64,000 nt of DNA from Myxococcales bacterium. Lineage in GTDB: Bacteria; Myxococcota_A; UBA9160; UBA4427. Where the stretch lies: contig DUCN01000062.1 of the NCBI GenBank assembly GCA_012959805.1, forward strand, positions 105,363-169,362. Reading direction: 5' to 3'. The position numbers and the translations under genes are program-made. Below, piece after piece: positions 36,598 to 46,051 of the stretch. Position 1 is the stretch's first letter, and each line of letters starts with the position of its first letter. A model generated the notes under the pieces. That model saw only the letters and a program-made list of their open reading frames with translations. It was not told the DNA's origin and searched no databases.

Positions 36598-37380
36598 TTA
36601 TCGACCCTTGAATTTAGGTGTGCGCTTTTGCATGAACGCAGCGACGCCTTCGACATGGTCCTCGCTTGCCGAGCAGAGCATCTGAAGTTTCGCCTCGTGA
36701 TCGAAGGTCGTATCGAGGTCGTGCTCGATGGCGGTTTGCACGGCTGCCTTTGCGTAGCGAAGCGAAAGCGGCGCGCGTTGGGCGAGCTTTCTTGCCCAGG
36801 AGAGTGTCTCTTCGAGTAGGCGTTCGGCAGAAACGACGCGATTGCACAATCCCAGGTCCAGACATCGTGCTGCAGAGAGTTTCTCGCCGGTCGCGATGAG
36901 TTCATAGGTTCGCTTTCGACCGATCGTATTCGCCAGGTGCCAGGTCGCGCCGCCATCCGGAACGAGTCCAATCGCCGAGAAGGCCTGGAATAGGTAGGCG
37001 TCGTCGGCCATGACGGTGAGATCGCAATTCATCGCATATGCGCTTCCGATGCCCGCGGCCGCTCCGTTGACCGCGCTGATCCAGGGTTTGGTTGCGCTTC
37101 GAATCGCAGACAGGACGGGCCGATGATCCTTATTGAGATGATCTTCGACGGTCCGACCCGCGGGAGATTTCATTTTCAAATCGGCGCCCGCGCAAAAGCT
37201 ACGTCCCGCGCCAGTCAGGATGACGATCCGAATCGAGTCATCGCCGTTTACCTTGGTTGCTGCGTCGAGCAATTCCCGCAAGAGCGCGTCATCCATTGCG
37301 TTGAGCTTCTCGGGACAGTTGAGCGTGACGATCGCAATCGACTCTTCCCTCGAAACGATCACTTTTCCGTAATTAGACAT
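36598..37380 (-). CDS. Enoyl-CoA hydratase/isomerase family protein (PaaG-like)
   Basis: A 260-residue crotonase-fold enzyme. The oxyanion-hole segment GAGRSFCAGADLKM lies near residues 53-66 and the second backbone donor in AVNGAAAGIGSAYA near 100. In the active-site helix, FSAIGLVPDGGATW has Asp where hydratases have Glu, as in PaaG-type isomerases, and the other Glu is absent, favouring isomerase-like chemistry over simple hydration. AGGA lies nine bases before the ATG at 37380; the frame is open to 37590. It lies between two pseudogenes. Confidence 0.87.
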   Translation of the reverse strand: MSNYGKVIVSREESIAIVTLNCPEKLNAMDDALLRELLDAATKVNGDDSIRIVILTGAGRSFCAGADLKMKSPAGRTVEDHLNKDHRPVLSAIRSATKPWISAVNGAAAGIGSAYAMNCDLTVMADDAYLFQAFSAIGLVPDGGATWHLANTIGRKRTYELIATGEKLSAARCLDLGLCNRVVSAERLLEETLSWARKLAQRAPLSLRYAKAAVQTAIEHDLDTTFDHEAKLQMLCSASEDHVEGVAAFMQKRTPKFKGR

Positions 37381-37537
37381 GTTGATTGAGTCCTTGTGTG
37401 GGGCAGGGTGGCGGGCGCATGATTCAGTTTGCCTGGACAGTGTAGCAACGCTCTCGAGTGGATTCGGGTTTCTGCGAGTCAGCGGGTGTGCGGGAGTAAA
37501 GGATGCGAATGGGGCGATGTTCGAGGTCGCCTCGCCG

Positions 37538-38375
37538 TTAGCCACTGTCCTCGCTGGGCTGAGGCAACCGAATTGCGAACCGTGCGCCACCCGAAGTGCG
37601 GTTGCTGGCGGAGATCGTTCCGTGATGTCCGGGAATCAGTTTCTCGGCCAGACGCAGGCCGAGTCCTGTTCCGCCCTGTTTGCTGCGAGTGGTGGAAAAG
37701 GGTTGAAAGATCTGGTCGGGATTCTCTTCCGAAGACCCGTTCCCCCTCCGATTCGTTGGTTGCCGAGAGTGCGAACTGCGCGGCTGTGAGAATCGCGGCC
37801 GTGAGATTGTTGATTTGGTGGGCGATGCCCGCAGTGAGCGTGCGCAAGTAGGCCACTCGTTCAGACTCGACGAGTTCTTGATCGCATCCAGGCTTACGAT
37901 TGGCAAGGCCAATCATTCCAATGAGTTCTCCTCCATGATGGATGGGGAGGCCCAGGAATTCCGTGAGAGGCAGATGATCCGTGGCGAGGCCGCCGCGGTG
38001 TGGATCCGTCGCCGGATCGTCGGATAGGATCGACCCGTCGGTTCGAAGGACGGCGCCATAGAGTGTCGAGAGGTTGTGGAACTCCAGCCCCTCGCCGGCT
38101 CCCCGCTCCCGTAGAGCACGGGTCTCTTTGTTTCACGCAATATTCGTGATTGCGCGCGCTTTCAAATAGGGTTGATCATTCTGGTACAGGACTTCTGCGA
38201 CGAAGCCATATTCCGAACCTGTTAGGCTCAGCAGGGTGGCGAGGAGTCCTTCAAAGGCATGGCTCCCCGCCGCGTCATCGTTGAATCGAAGTTGAATCTG
38301 ATGAATGGAGTCCAACAAGCGCACGAGTGGATCGGCCGGTCGGGATTTCGCGTTCTTGGTGGTGGGAAGATTCAT
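37538..38375 (-). pseudogene. Decayed GAF-histidine kinase gene with nonsense mutation and internal deletion
   Basis: The N-terminal piece (38375-38136) is a GAF domain ending LKARAITNIA, followed by an in-frame TGA (38133-38135) exactly where this GAF type has Trp (NIAW), so TGG has become TGA. The same frame continues NKETRALRE, LYGAVLRTDGSILSDDPATD and ELIGMIGLANRKPG, then an H-box TAGIAHQINNLTAAIL. At about 37750 the frame changes and resumes as DQIFQPFSTTRSKQ, GGTGLGLRLAEKL, with the N-box and G1 box of the ATPase missing. Roughly 90 residues were deleted, so no active kinase can be made. Confidence 0.82.
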
Positions 38376-38494
38376 GGTCTTCTCCTTCGGTTCGGAATTT
38401 CCTCTTGCGCTTTTCGGCGGCCGAAAAGTATCATGCTCGTGAGGTGTCCGACAATCGATCCATTGGACTACGATGGTGCAATGAGGCGGGCGGC

Positions 38495-39688
38495 ATGACA
38501 GTCACATTCAAATCCGATTCAATTCTCCGCGACGCGCAAACGCGTGCTGGGCTGACAAACTATGGTGACGGGGCGTTCCGTGAACCCCTTTCCATGTTGC
38601 TGAAATCCCTTCGCGAAGAGGCGCCGCTCAACGAGCTCGGGCGCCTGGCGATGCATACGAGAATTGTCGAGAGCCTCGAGACGCGGCTCAAAACCCAGGA
38701 CTTGATCGATCGACACCCCGAGATCCTCGAAGAGCGGATCGATGCACCGCTGGTCGTTGTGGGGCTGATGCGAACGGGCACGACGATGCTGCATCGAGTC
38801 CTGGCCAGCGATCCGAGAAATCATGCGGCGATGTGGTGGGAAACTCGCTTCCCAGCACCGCCTCGCGAGATCGACTGGGATCAGCCCGACCCACGCATCG
38901 GGCCAGCGGAGGCCGAAGTCGCCGCCATCTTGGCGGCGGACCCACGTCAGGCTTCGATCCATCCCTGGGATGCGAACGCTGCGGACGAAGAGATCCTGCT
39001 GCTCGAGCATTCGTTTCTCAGTCATGTTCCCGAGGCGTTCGTGAACATTCCAAGTTATCGCAGCTGGATCGACGATCAGGACTGGACGCCGGCTTACGAA
39101 TATCTGAAGACGCTTCTTCAATCGTTGCAGTGGCAGAAGCGGCAGCGCGGCGTGGTCCGCGAAAGATGGGTTCTCAAGACGCCGGGACATCTTGGCTATC
39201 TGGATACCCTCTTCAAGGTTTTTCCTGCCGCGAAAATTATTCAAACCCATCGGGATCCCGTCGAAACAGTCCCCTCCGCCGCCTCCATGAATCACTCGCT
39301 CTGGGCCCTCTATAGCGATTTACCGGGTGCGAATATTGCGGGGGCACAGTGGCAAGAACGCTTGGCTTGGGCGACACGCCGCTGCATGGCCTCACGGGAA
39401 GTCGCTGGAGAAGATCGGTTCGCTGACATTTGGTTTCAGGATGCGATGCGCGATCCGATCGGCGAGCTCGCGCGAGTCTATGAGGACTTTGGAATCGAAA
39501 TGACAACCTTGGCGAGGACGGCGATGGAGGCCTGGCAAGCTGCGCATCCCCGAGGCCAACGGCCAGCCCATCAGTATTCGCTCGAAGACTATGGTCTCAC
39601 AGAGCCCGGCATCAAGGACGCGTTTGCTAGCTATCGCACTCGCTATATCGAGCCTCGTCAGTCGATGGGCGGCAAAGATGAGGCATAG
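38495..39688 (+). CDS. PAPS-dependent sulfotransferase family protein
   Basis: A 397-residue sulfotransferase. The 5'-phosphosulfate loop GLMRTGTTMLHRVLA lies near residues 90-104, and the 3'-phosphate motif THRDPVETVPSAASM near 252-266 with Arg and Ser. It would move sulfate from PAPS to a hydroxyl on a lipid or small molecule. Such enzymes are abundant in lipid-degrading deltaproteobacterial lineages, where their substrates are largely unknown. ATG 38495 chosen, with GGCGG just ahead; the frame is open to 38327. The M20 peptidase gene starts 12 bases downstream. Confidence 0.85.
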   Translation: MTVTFKSDSILRDAQTRAGLTNYGDGAFREPLSMLLKSLREEAPLNELGRLAMHTRIVESLETRLKTQDLIDRHPEILEERIDAPLVVVGLMRTGTTMLHRVLASDPRNHAAMWWETRFPAPPREIDWDQPDPRIGPAEAEVAAILAADPRQASIHPWDANAADEEILLLEHSFLSHVPEAFVNIPSYRSWIDDQDWTPAYEYLKTLLQSLQWQKRQRGVVRERWVLKTPGHLGYLDTLFKVFPAAKIIQTHRDPVETVPSAASMNHSLWALYSDLPGANIAGAQWQERLAWATRRCMASREVAGEDRFADIWFQDAMRDPIGELARVYEDFGIEMTTLARTAMEAWQAAHPRGQRPAHQYSLEDYGLTEPGIKDAFASYRTRYIEPRQSMGGKDEA

Positions 39689-39700
39689 GCAGTGTGATCG

Positions 39701-41065
39701 ATGAAGGCTGAACCGAAGGCATGCTTTCTCGTATGCGTCCTGTATTTAGTGCTTACATTCTCGCCGGCGGGCGCGGGAGAACACAGTGCTTCGCGTCGGG
39801 CTGCGTCACTCGATCGTCGGGTCGATGGTTGGGTCGAACAAGAATTGCCGAAGCTTCTGAAGGTCTACCGCCATCTTCATGAAAATCCCGAGCTGTCTCT
39901 CGAAGAAGAAAAGACTTCAGATCTCATAGCGAAGGCGCTTTCCGAGGCTGGCTATTCCGTTGAGACCAAGATCGGTGGCTTTGGGGTCATCGGAATCCTG
40001 CGCAATGGTCGTGGCCCAACGCTGCTCATCCGCGGGGACATGGATGGTTTGCCCGTCGTCGAGGCGACCGGTCTCCCCTACGCAAGCGTGGTTCGAACGA
40101 AGAACGCGGAGGGTGCGGAAGTCGGAGTGATGCACGCGTGTGGGCATGATGTTCACGTGACGAATTTATTGGGCACGGCGCGGCTTCTGGCGGAGTTGGT
40201 GGACGCCTGGCGAGGTACTCTCGTCATCCTGGCGCAGCCGGCGGAAGAGCTGGGACTCGGCGCACTTCACATGATTGATGACGGACTCTTTGATCGCATC
40301 CCACGACCCGATCATGCCATTGCCCTTCATGTCGCGGCGGAGCTGCCGGCAGGTTCGATCGGATTCGTCTCGGGTTGGGCGGCCGCCAACGTGGACTGGG
40401 TAAGGATTACGATGCACGGGCGTGGGGGGCACGGTGCGCGGCCGCATGAGGCCGTCGATCCAATTGTTATGTCTGCCCATCTCATCACCGCACTTCAATC
40501 GATCGTGAGTCGTCAGATTGATCCGTCCAGACCCGCAGTCGTGACCGTGGGCTCAATTCATGGCGGTGCCAAGAGCAATGTGATTCCCGATCAAGTCAAG
40601 CTCGAATTGACGGTTCGCTCTTATTCGGATGAGGTGCGGGAAAAGCTGCTTCGTTCGATCGAGAGGATGGCTCAGGAAAGTTGCAACCTCTTTGGCTGCC
40701 CGAAACCACCAGATGTGTGGATCAAGCCCGACTACACCCCCGCCATGTGGAACGATCCAGACCTCGTTGTCCGGGGCGTAGAGGTGTTTCAATCGATGCT
40801 AGGCGAAGAAAGCGTGCAGGAAATTTCGGCGACGATGACCGGTGAGGACTTTGGTCGGTATACGCGGGCGGGAGATTTTCCAAGCTTCCTGTATCGCCTC
40901 GGTTCGGTCTCCCGGGCGGATTGGGACAAGAGCCGGAGCGGTGGTCGGCCGCTCCCCTCGATTCATTCGAGTCTATTTGCCCCTCAGCCGGAGGAGACTC
41001 TTCGGACCGGATTGCGGTCCATGGCTCGCTTGGCGCTCGAACTTCTGGGCCCCGCTTCGAACTAG
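39701..41065 (+). CDS. Exported M20 family amidohydrolase (hippurate / IAA-amino-acid type)
   Basis: A 454-residue zinc amidohydrolase with a Sec signal peptide (CFLVCVLYLVLTFSPAGAG, residues about 8-26). Metal and catalytic residues fit GDMDGLPV, HACGHDVHVT, PAEELGLGA and LHVAAELPAG, with the dimer-domain motif HGRGGHGARPHEAVDP (near 246-261). This M20D subgroup cleaves N-acyl or aminoacyl amides in the periplasm. It probably forms an operon with the sulfotransferase 12 bases upstream. The insert ALHVAAEL lacks the usual Asn, suggesting a different substrate. Confidence 0.87.
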   Translation: MKAEPKACFLVCVLYLVLTFSPAGAGEHSASRRAASLDRRVDGWVEQELPKLLKVYRHLHENPELSLEEEKTSDLIAKALSEAGYSVETKIGGFGVIGILRNGRGPTLLIRGDMDGLPVVEATGLPYASVVRTKNAEGAEVGVMHACGHDVHVTNLLGTARLLAELVDAWRGTLVILAQPAEELGLGALHMIDDGLFDRIPRPDHAIALHVAAELPAGSIGFVSGWAAANVDWVRITMHGRGGHGARPHEAVDPIVMSAHLITALQSIVSRQIDPSRPAVVTVGSIHGGAKSNVIPDQVKLELTVRSYSDEVREKLLRSIERMAQESCNLFGCPKPPDVWIKPDYTPAMWNDPDLVVRGVEVFQSMLGEESVQEISATMTGEDFGRYTRAGDFPSFLYRLGSVSRADWDKSRSGGRPLPSIHSSLFAPQPEETLRTGLRSMARLALELLGPASN

Positions 41066-41096
41066 CAGGCGATGGGAGGAGTTCTTCCGCAGCCTG

Positions 41097-43595
41097 CTAG
41101 GACTTGAAACCTGCGCGTCGTCCGGCGGCCAATGCAACGATGATGTCTACGCGTCGGACGGCATCCCGGAGTTCTTCGGCGAATGCGTGTCGAGCGTTCG
41201 CGATTTCGGCCCCCCCCGATTCAAGGAGTCCGCGATTGGCGGCCAGCTTCAAGGCGGATTGGAAAAGGATTTTCGAGATCGAGTCTGCGCCGTGAATGCG
41301 TTTCTGGAGTTCGTATTGCCGACCGAGTCCGAGGCAGTCCGATAGGAAGCGCTTTTCGTCGAATGTGGCGTCGGCATCGATGGTCGTGAGCTGGTCGCCG
41401 GCTACGCGGTAGCTCTCGAGGAAAGGCCGAAGAATTCGATGCGAGAAATAGGGCTTGGCGCGGCGAATCATTTCTTCGGGATCGAGTTCGAATGATTCGA
41501 TTCGCTTTTCCCAGTTCCGGTAGACGAGTTCCATCTCTGCGCGGATCTCGCTGCGGAAGATTTCCTTTTCCGGGAAGAAAAATTCGAATTTCAATAGATC
41601 ACGAAGGCTCATGACTTCGGTCCAGAAGCGAGGCAAGAACTGATCGCGAGGTCCATCGATCGCATGTAGGGTGGCGAGTTCGGTGATCGCGCTGCCAACG
41701 AAGAAATGCACGATCGTATTCCGGTAGTAGGCAGCCGCGAGCTGTTGGCCGTTTCCGATGCCGTAGACCGTCGCCAACCCCTCATCGAATCGTGTGAGTA
41801 CGCCGTTTTCCACGAGGGCGTTTAAGGTGAACTCAATGCCCTGGTCCGTCTCTAGATGATCGAAGTCGTCGGTCGTCGGCAGGCCACGCAGTCGAACGAC
41901 TTCGAGGAGGTTTGCGAGGCTGAGTCGCGTTTCGCCCACCGTGAGCGCCTGTCCGGATGTTCCGAGTAGGGCGAGGGTGACGAGCGATGTTGGGGTAATC
42001 GGGGTGACCCGGTTGATGCGAACGGAAACCTCGAATGCGACTTTTTCAAGATCGAATTGAGTCGGAGATTGCGCGTTGTCCGGCTGTGAAGGGTCACCCA
42101 GTTGTTGTCGCAGCGAGAGCGGTTCGCCGAAGGCGATATGGATCTGCCCGTAGCGTCTCTTCAATCCACGGATGAAGCCAACCAACCAGGAGAGCCCTTC
42201 CTTCTCTTTGACGCCGCCGCGTTGTTCCGCGACATAACTTCCGAGATCCTGGATCTGGTCGTAGGCGATCGAAACGGGTACCAGGTAGACGTCTTCGCTC
42301 TTGCCCCGACGATAGGAGTCGACCACATTCGCAAGCAATCCGAATCGTGGCGGCAGCAGTTTCCCCGATCGAGAGCGCCCGCCCTCGATATACCATTCGA
42401 GTGGGAATCGCTTTTCAATCAAGTAGTCGATGTAGTGGGCGAGGACATGTTTGTAGACGCGATTGTCGCGAAAGGTCCGCCGGATGAAGAAGACACCACT
42501 ACGCCGAACCAGAGGACCCAGTGGGAAAAAGTTCATGTTGATTCCGCCGGCGGTGTGATTAGGCGGAAGTCCGTGCGCGTGTAGTGCGTATTGCAGGACG
42601 AGATGATCGAGGTTCGATTTATGTGTGGGTAGGAAGACGACGGGATGTCTTTCTTCTAGTTCGGCGATGCTTTTCATGGCCGTCTCGTCGTAGATCAGTT
42701 TTTCGTCATATCCACGGGTATACATCCAGCGAATGAGTTGGGTGACGAGATCGATGATCAGCGGACTATGCGTCGCCGCGATCTCCTTGAGATAGCCCGC
42801 CGCCTCCGATGCAAGTCGGGCGACCGAAACACCGCCAGGCCCCTCGCTTCGCAGCTCTTCGACTATCAGCGCGAGTCCACCGCGGAATGAGGGACGACCG
42901 AGGATTTCTTCGCGAACGATTCGTGGAACCTTGTATCGAGCGCCGCGTACATGTCGCTCGGCGCGCTCCAATGCGAGCGTTGCTTTCTGAGAAACGAACT
43001 CGGCGAAACCGATGGTTTCAGCGGAGTTGGGTCCACAAGCCGCGACCCATCTTTCGCGTAGATTCGATGCGAGTGCTGGCTCACCTGCCACGATCATGCA
43101 CCGATCCGGATCGCTTCGTAACACCCAGGCTTGTCGAAACCAATTCGGATCGCGCGGATCCCCGCCTGTCAGAAGCCCGCGGAGATTGACGGTGCGTTCG
43201 CCGTTGCGGAGTGGGGCACGCCAGATGACGCGCAGAGGCACCATCAGAGGGTCACCGTGGATGGCGAGCGCCTCTTCGAGTCCGGGGTCGAGCTTGGTTC
43301 GACGTCGTTCGCGACCCCTTCGTGAAGGGGGGAGCGCAATGGTTTCGAACGTCGCGTGGGCGTGCCCGCTTCGAGCGGACGCGGACTCGCCGCCGGAGAG
43401 TTCTTGATTGCCTTCGAGCTTGCTCGCATGGGCAGTGCCGGTTGTGGATTGGGGTCGATGCCCGGCAATCCACTCTTTGATCAATCGGAGCTCGAGTCGA
43501 CTCGACGTGTCGATGAGAAACACGATCCGGTCGTTCGGATGAGTGCTTGGCCAGTCTGGTCGAGCGACCGACTTCGGAGGCGATTCCGCTGCCAT
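41097..43595 (-). CDS. plsB: Glycerol-3-phosphate 1-O-acyltransferase PlsB
   Basis: An 832-residue membrane-associated enzyme that acylates the sn-1 position of glycerol-3-phosphate, the first step of phospholipid synthesis. The catalytic HKSNLD motif (HxxxxD, near residue 323) and substrate-binding WYIEGGRSRSGKL (near 405) are intact, with GGINMNFFPLGPLVRRSG and the FFIRR block between them. Length and layout match full-length PlsB (about 800 residues) rather than the shorter PlsY/GPAT forms. An N-terminal region of about 290 residues precedes the catalytic domain. It is a single gene convergent with the M20 gene. Confidence 0.9.
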   Translation of the reverse strand: MAAESPPKSVARPDWPSTHPNDRIVFLIDTSSRLELRLIKEWIAGHRPQSTTGTAHASKLEGNQELSGGESASARSGHAHATFETIALPPSRRGRERRRTKLDPGLEEALAIHGDPLMVPLRVIWRAPLRNGERTVNLRGLLTGGDPRDPNWFRQAWVLRSDPDRCMIVAGEPALASNLRERWVAACGPNSAETIGFAEFVSQKATLALERAERHVRGARYKVPRIVREEILGRPSFRGGLALIVEELRSEGPGGVSVARLASEAAGYLKEIAATHSPLIIDLVTQLIRWMYTRGYDEKLIYDETAMKSIAELEERHPVVFLPTHKSNLDHLVLQYALHAHGLPPNHTAGGINMNFFPLGPLVRRSGVFFIRRTFRDNRVYKHVLAHYIDYLIEKRFPLEWYIEGGRSRSGKLLPPRFGLLANVVDSYRRGKSEDVYLVPVSIAYDQIQDLGSYVAEQRGGVKEKEGLSWLVGFIRGLKRRYGQIHIAFGEPLSLRQQLGDPSQPDNAQSPTQFDLEKVAFEVSVRINRVTPITPTSLVTLALLGTSGQALTVGETRLSLANLLEVVRLRGLPTTDDFDHLETDQGIEFTLNALVENGVLTRFDEGLATVYGIGNGQQLAAAYYRNTIVHFFVGSAITELATLHAIDGPRDQFLPRFWTEVMSLRDLLKFEFFFPEKEIFRSEIRAEMELVYRNWEKRIESFELDPEEMIRRAKPYFSHRILRPFLESYRVAGDQLTTIDADATFDEKRFLSDCLGLGRQYELQKRIHGADSISKILFQSALKLAANRGLLESGGAEIANARHAFAEELRDAVRRVDIIVALAAGRRAGFKS

Positions 43596-43732
43596 GTCAT
43601 GATTCTACCCGGAATCCAAGACAATGCGCGGTGAATCTTCTGGCCTTCGGGCGCTAGGCACCCCGGTTGATGGCCGCGCTCTGCTCCGACCGGTTGGCGT
43701 GACTCTCAGGTTGGCTCATTATCTGCGCGACC

Positions 43733-45046
43733 ATGCCGATCCCCAATGCCATCTCTGCCGAAAGTGCCGCCGCGATGTTTGAGAGAACGGACCGGCTCGG
43801 TATTCCGCTTGGACCGGGTCAGCCAGTGGCACTATTGCGTGCGCTGGGTCAGCGCGACGATTGGCAGCGACTTGATGTCTTTGGTGCGTTGCTAGTCGAA
43901 CTCTTTTCGGTTTTCGCTCATCCCGCTGTTCATCTTCGATCGGGGTTCTTCGGGCCAGCTGAGCGGGGGCTTCGAAAAGCAGGTCACAACGTCTCTTTTG
44001 TGCCTGCCGACTTTCGGCGCTTCGAGGAGATCGCCAGCCGCTTCGAGGCGCGGGTCATCGCAACGGCGGCATCACCGCCCGACGCCGAGGGCCGCATATC
44101 GCTTTCGCTTCATGCGGGAGCCACCGTTTCCCTGATCCAGGAGGCGGCCCAACATCCGGATAAGTTGTTGATCGTCGAGACGAGTCCAGCCTATCCCCGA
44201 ACACTCGGCATCTCGCCAGATCACCCGCACCAGATCTCGCTCGAGGATGTCGATGTCTGGATCGAAAGTGATGCCAGCCCGATCATTCTTCCGGACCAGG
44301 TCGCCGGAGAAGTCGAGACATCGATTGCGAAAGAACTCGCTCACTTTGTTCGATCCGGGGCAACCCTTCAAACCGGTATTGGTGGGGTGCCGAATGCGGT
44401 GGTCGAGCTGCTTGCGAGTGGATCCGGCGGTGACTACGGCATACATAGCGAGATGTTCACGACGGGCCTCATGCGGCTCCATGAGGCCGGAAAAATCACG
44501 AACCAGAAGGGTATTTTTGATGGTGTATCGATCACCACATTCGCCATGGGGTCGCGGGCTCTCTACGACTGGCTCGACGGTTGTGAGGCCGTGCGTTTCC
44601 TTCCGGTCGACGTCGTCAACGATCCGGCCGTGATCGCCTCGAACCGCGACATGGTCTCGATCAATGGTGCACTCTCGATCGATCTATTCGGCCAGATCGT
44701 CGCGGACTCGATTTCAGGAGTGCAGCATTCGGGCATTGGTGGGCACGAAGATTTTCTTGCGGGCACCGGCCGCACAGTAACGGGGCGATCCGTGATCTGC
44801 ATTCCTTCGACGTTCGAACGCAGCGGCCATACGCAATCGCGAATCGTCGCCGAACTCCCAGCGGGATCATTGGTCACGAGCCCTCGACATCAGGTCGACG
44901 TCGTCGTGTCGGAGTTTGGAGCCGCCGAACTGGCGGGGCGCACGGTCGGAGAGAGAGCCCATGCTCTCGCGGACATTGCGCATCCCAGCCTCGCGGGGGA
45001 ATTGCATGAGGCGGCGCGCATCATCGAAAGGAAGGGCGTCGTCTAG
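43733..45046 (+). CDS. Acetyl-CoA hydrolase / 4-hydroxybutyrate CoA-transferase family protein
   Basis: A 437-residue class I CoA-transferase. Catalytic Glu is in IHSEMFTTG near residue 242, following the conserved LQTGIGGVPNAVVELLA. Other family blocks are DGVSITTFAMGSRALYDWL, VSINGALSIDLFGQIVADS and SGIGGHEDFLAG. It moves CoA from acetyl-CoA to acids such as 4-hydroxybutyrate or hydrolyses acetyl-CoA. Sequence alone does not settle which. It is divergent from plsB, with no close partner. Confidence 0.87.
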   Translation: MPIPNAISAESAAAMFERTDRLGIPLGPGQPVALLRALGQRDDWQRLDVFGALLVELFSVFAHPAVHLRSGFFGPAERGLRKAGHNVSFVPADFRRFEEIASRFEARVIATAASPPDAEGRISLSLHAGATVSLIQEAAQHPDKLLIVETSPAYPRTLGISPDHPHQISLEDVDVWIESDASPIILPDQVAGEVETSIAKELAHFVRSGATLQTGIGGVPNAVVELLASGSGGDYGIHSEMFTTGLMRLHEAGKITNQKGIFDGVSITTFAMGSRALYDWLDGCEAVRFLPVDVVNDPAVIASNRDMVSINGALSIDLFGQIVADSISGVQHSGIGGHEDFLAGTGRTVTGRSVICIPSTFERSGHTQSRIVAELPAGSLVTSPRHQVDVVVSEFGAAELAGRTVGERAHALADIAHPSLAGELHEAARIIERKGVV

Positions 45047-45451
45047 CTCTGCCGCCCGGAACCCGAGCTGTACGCTTATCGGGCAGCCGGTCTGCGTCGC
45101 GGGCGTCGCGAATTGGCTTCTCCGCAATTGGTCGGCAACACGTTCCGGGCGCTGCGAAGTGGGGCGAGGTCGACCAAGGTGCTGGGAGACCTGTCCCGCG
45201 CCTTGATTGAGTGGTGTCGATCGTGCCTGGCTGTCTTTTAAATGAGGCTAAATGGCCACGCCGATAAAGACCATAACCACCGACGTACGCCACTCGCCTA
45301 GGGATACGGCTCCCACTCCGCGACTCTGTCGACTATCCTGAGAAAGACGAGTCAAGACGCGACGCCGACGTGGCCCTCCGCCCCCCTTTGGGCTCATCGC
45401 TTGGTTTTTGGCGGACGCTTGGATAAAGCGCTTCGAGATTCGAGGGAGTGA
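45047..45451 (+). other. Gene-free interval upstream of the pqi operon, with a possible gene remnant
   Basis: About 400 bases with no intact gene. One plus-strand frame lacks a start and reads PEPELYAYRAAGLRRGRREL, then SPQLVGNTFRALRSGARSTK, VLGDLSRALIEWCRSC (45057-45240, stop TAA). It has protein-like composition and vaguely recalls the C-terminal helices of cobalamin-binding radical SAM enzymes. The rest should carry the pqi promoter, but I see no strong -35/-10 pair. Confidence 0.3.
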
Positions 45452-46051
45452 TTGACGCTGATCGGCTGCCATCATTGCGACGCAGTCGCCAAGGAGCCAT
45501 GGGTTCCCGACGGGGGCTCGGCCATCTGTCGGCGATGTGGAGCCACCCTCTTTCGGCGTCATCGCAAAACGGTAGAGGTCACGCTGGCCCTTGCTGTCGC
45601 GGCATGGATCCTTCTCATTCTGGCCAATGCCTACCCGCTACTCATTTTTGAAATACAGGGCCAGGCTTCGGAGTCGACGTTGGCCTCTGGCGTATCAGCA
45701 CTCTGGAGACAGGGAGAATATGCCGTGTCTGCGATCGTCTTTCTGACGACCATGCTCGCACCCGCCTGTGAGGTCCTGCTGCTGCTCTTCGTGCTCGCCC
45801 CTCTTCATTTCAGGTGGCGTAATCCAGGCGGGGTCATTGCGTTTCGATGGGTTGAGCGGGTTCGCCCCTGGAGCATGATGGAAGTTTTCCTGATCGGGAT
45901 CATGGTGGCGCTGGTCAAGCTTTCTGAGATGGCCGATATCCGGCCTGGGTTGGCTCTCTGGGCGTTCCTGCTGTTGATTCCGACGTTGGCAGGTGCCCTG
46001 GCTCTGCTCGATCCCGAGATCGTCTGGCGACGCATCGAGGAAACCAAATGA
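45452..46051 (+). CDS. pqiA: PqiA N-terminal half as a separate gene
   Basis: A 199-residue membrane protein that matches the first half of E. coli PqiA. CHHCDAVAKE and ICRRCG (CxxC pairs) form a small zinc/rubredoxin-like ribbon before four hydrophobic segments. LANAYPLLIFEIQG is the typical PqiA motif after the first helix, and WSMMEVFLIGIMVALVKL the third. PqiA anchors PqiB in the inner membrane for lipid transfer to the outer membrane. TTG at 45452 has GGGAG ahead. The stop overlaps the next start by four bases (ATGA). Confidence 0.85.
   Translation: MTLIGCHHCDAVAKEPWVPDGGSAICRRCGATLFRRHRKTVEVTLALAVAAWILLILANAYPLLIFEIQGQASESTLASGVSALWRQGEYAVSAIVFLTTMLAPACEVLLLLFVLAPLHFRWRNPGGVIAFRWVERVRPWSMMEVFLIGIMVALVKLSEMADIRPGLALWAFLLLIPTLAGALALLDPEIVWRRIEETK

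Noticed and set aside
38133..38135. TGA read as Trp or selenocysteine inside the GAF-kinase frame
   Set aside because: TGG is used freely for Trp elsewhere and TGA ends many genes here; the same frame also has a large deletion, so decay is the simpler reading, and no SECIS-like stem was seen.
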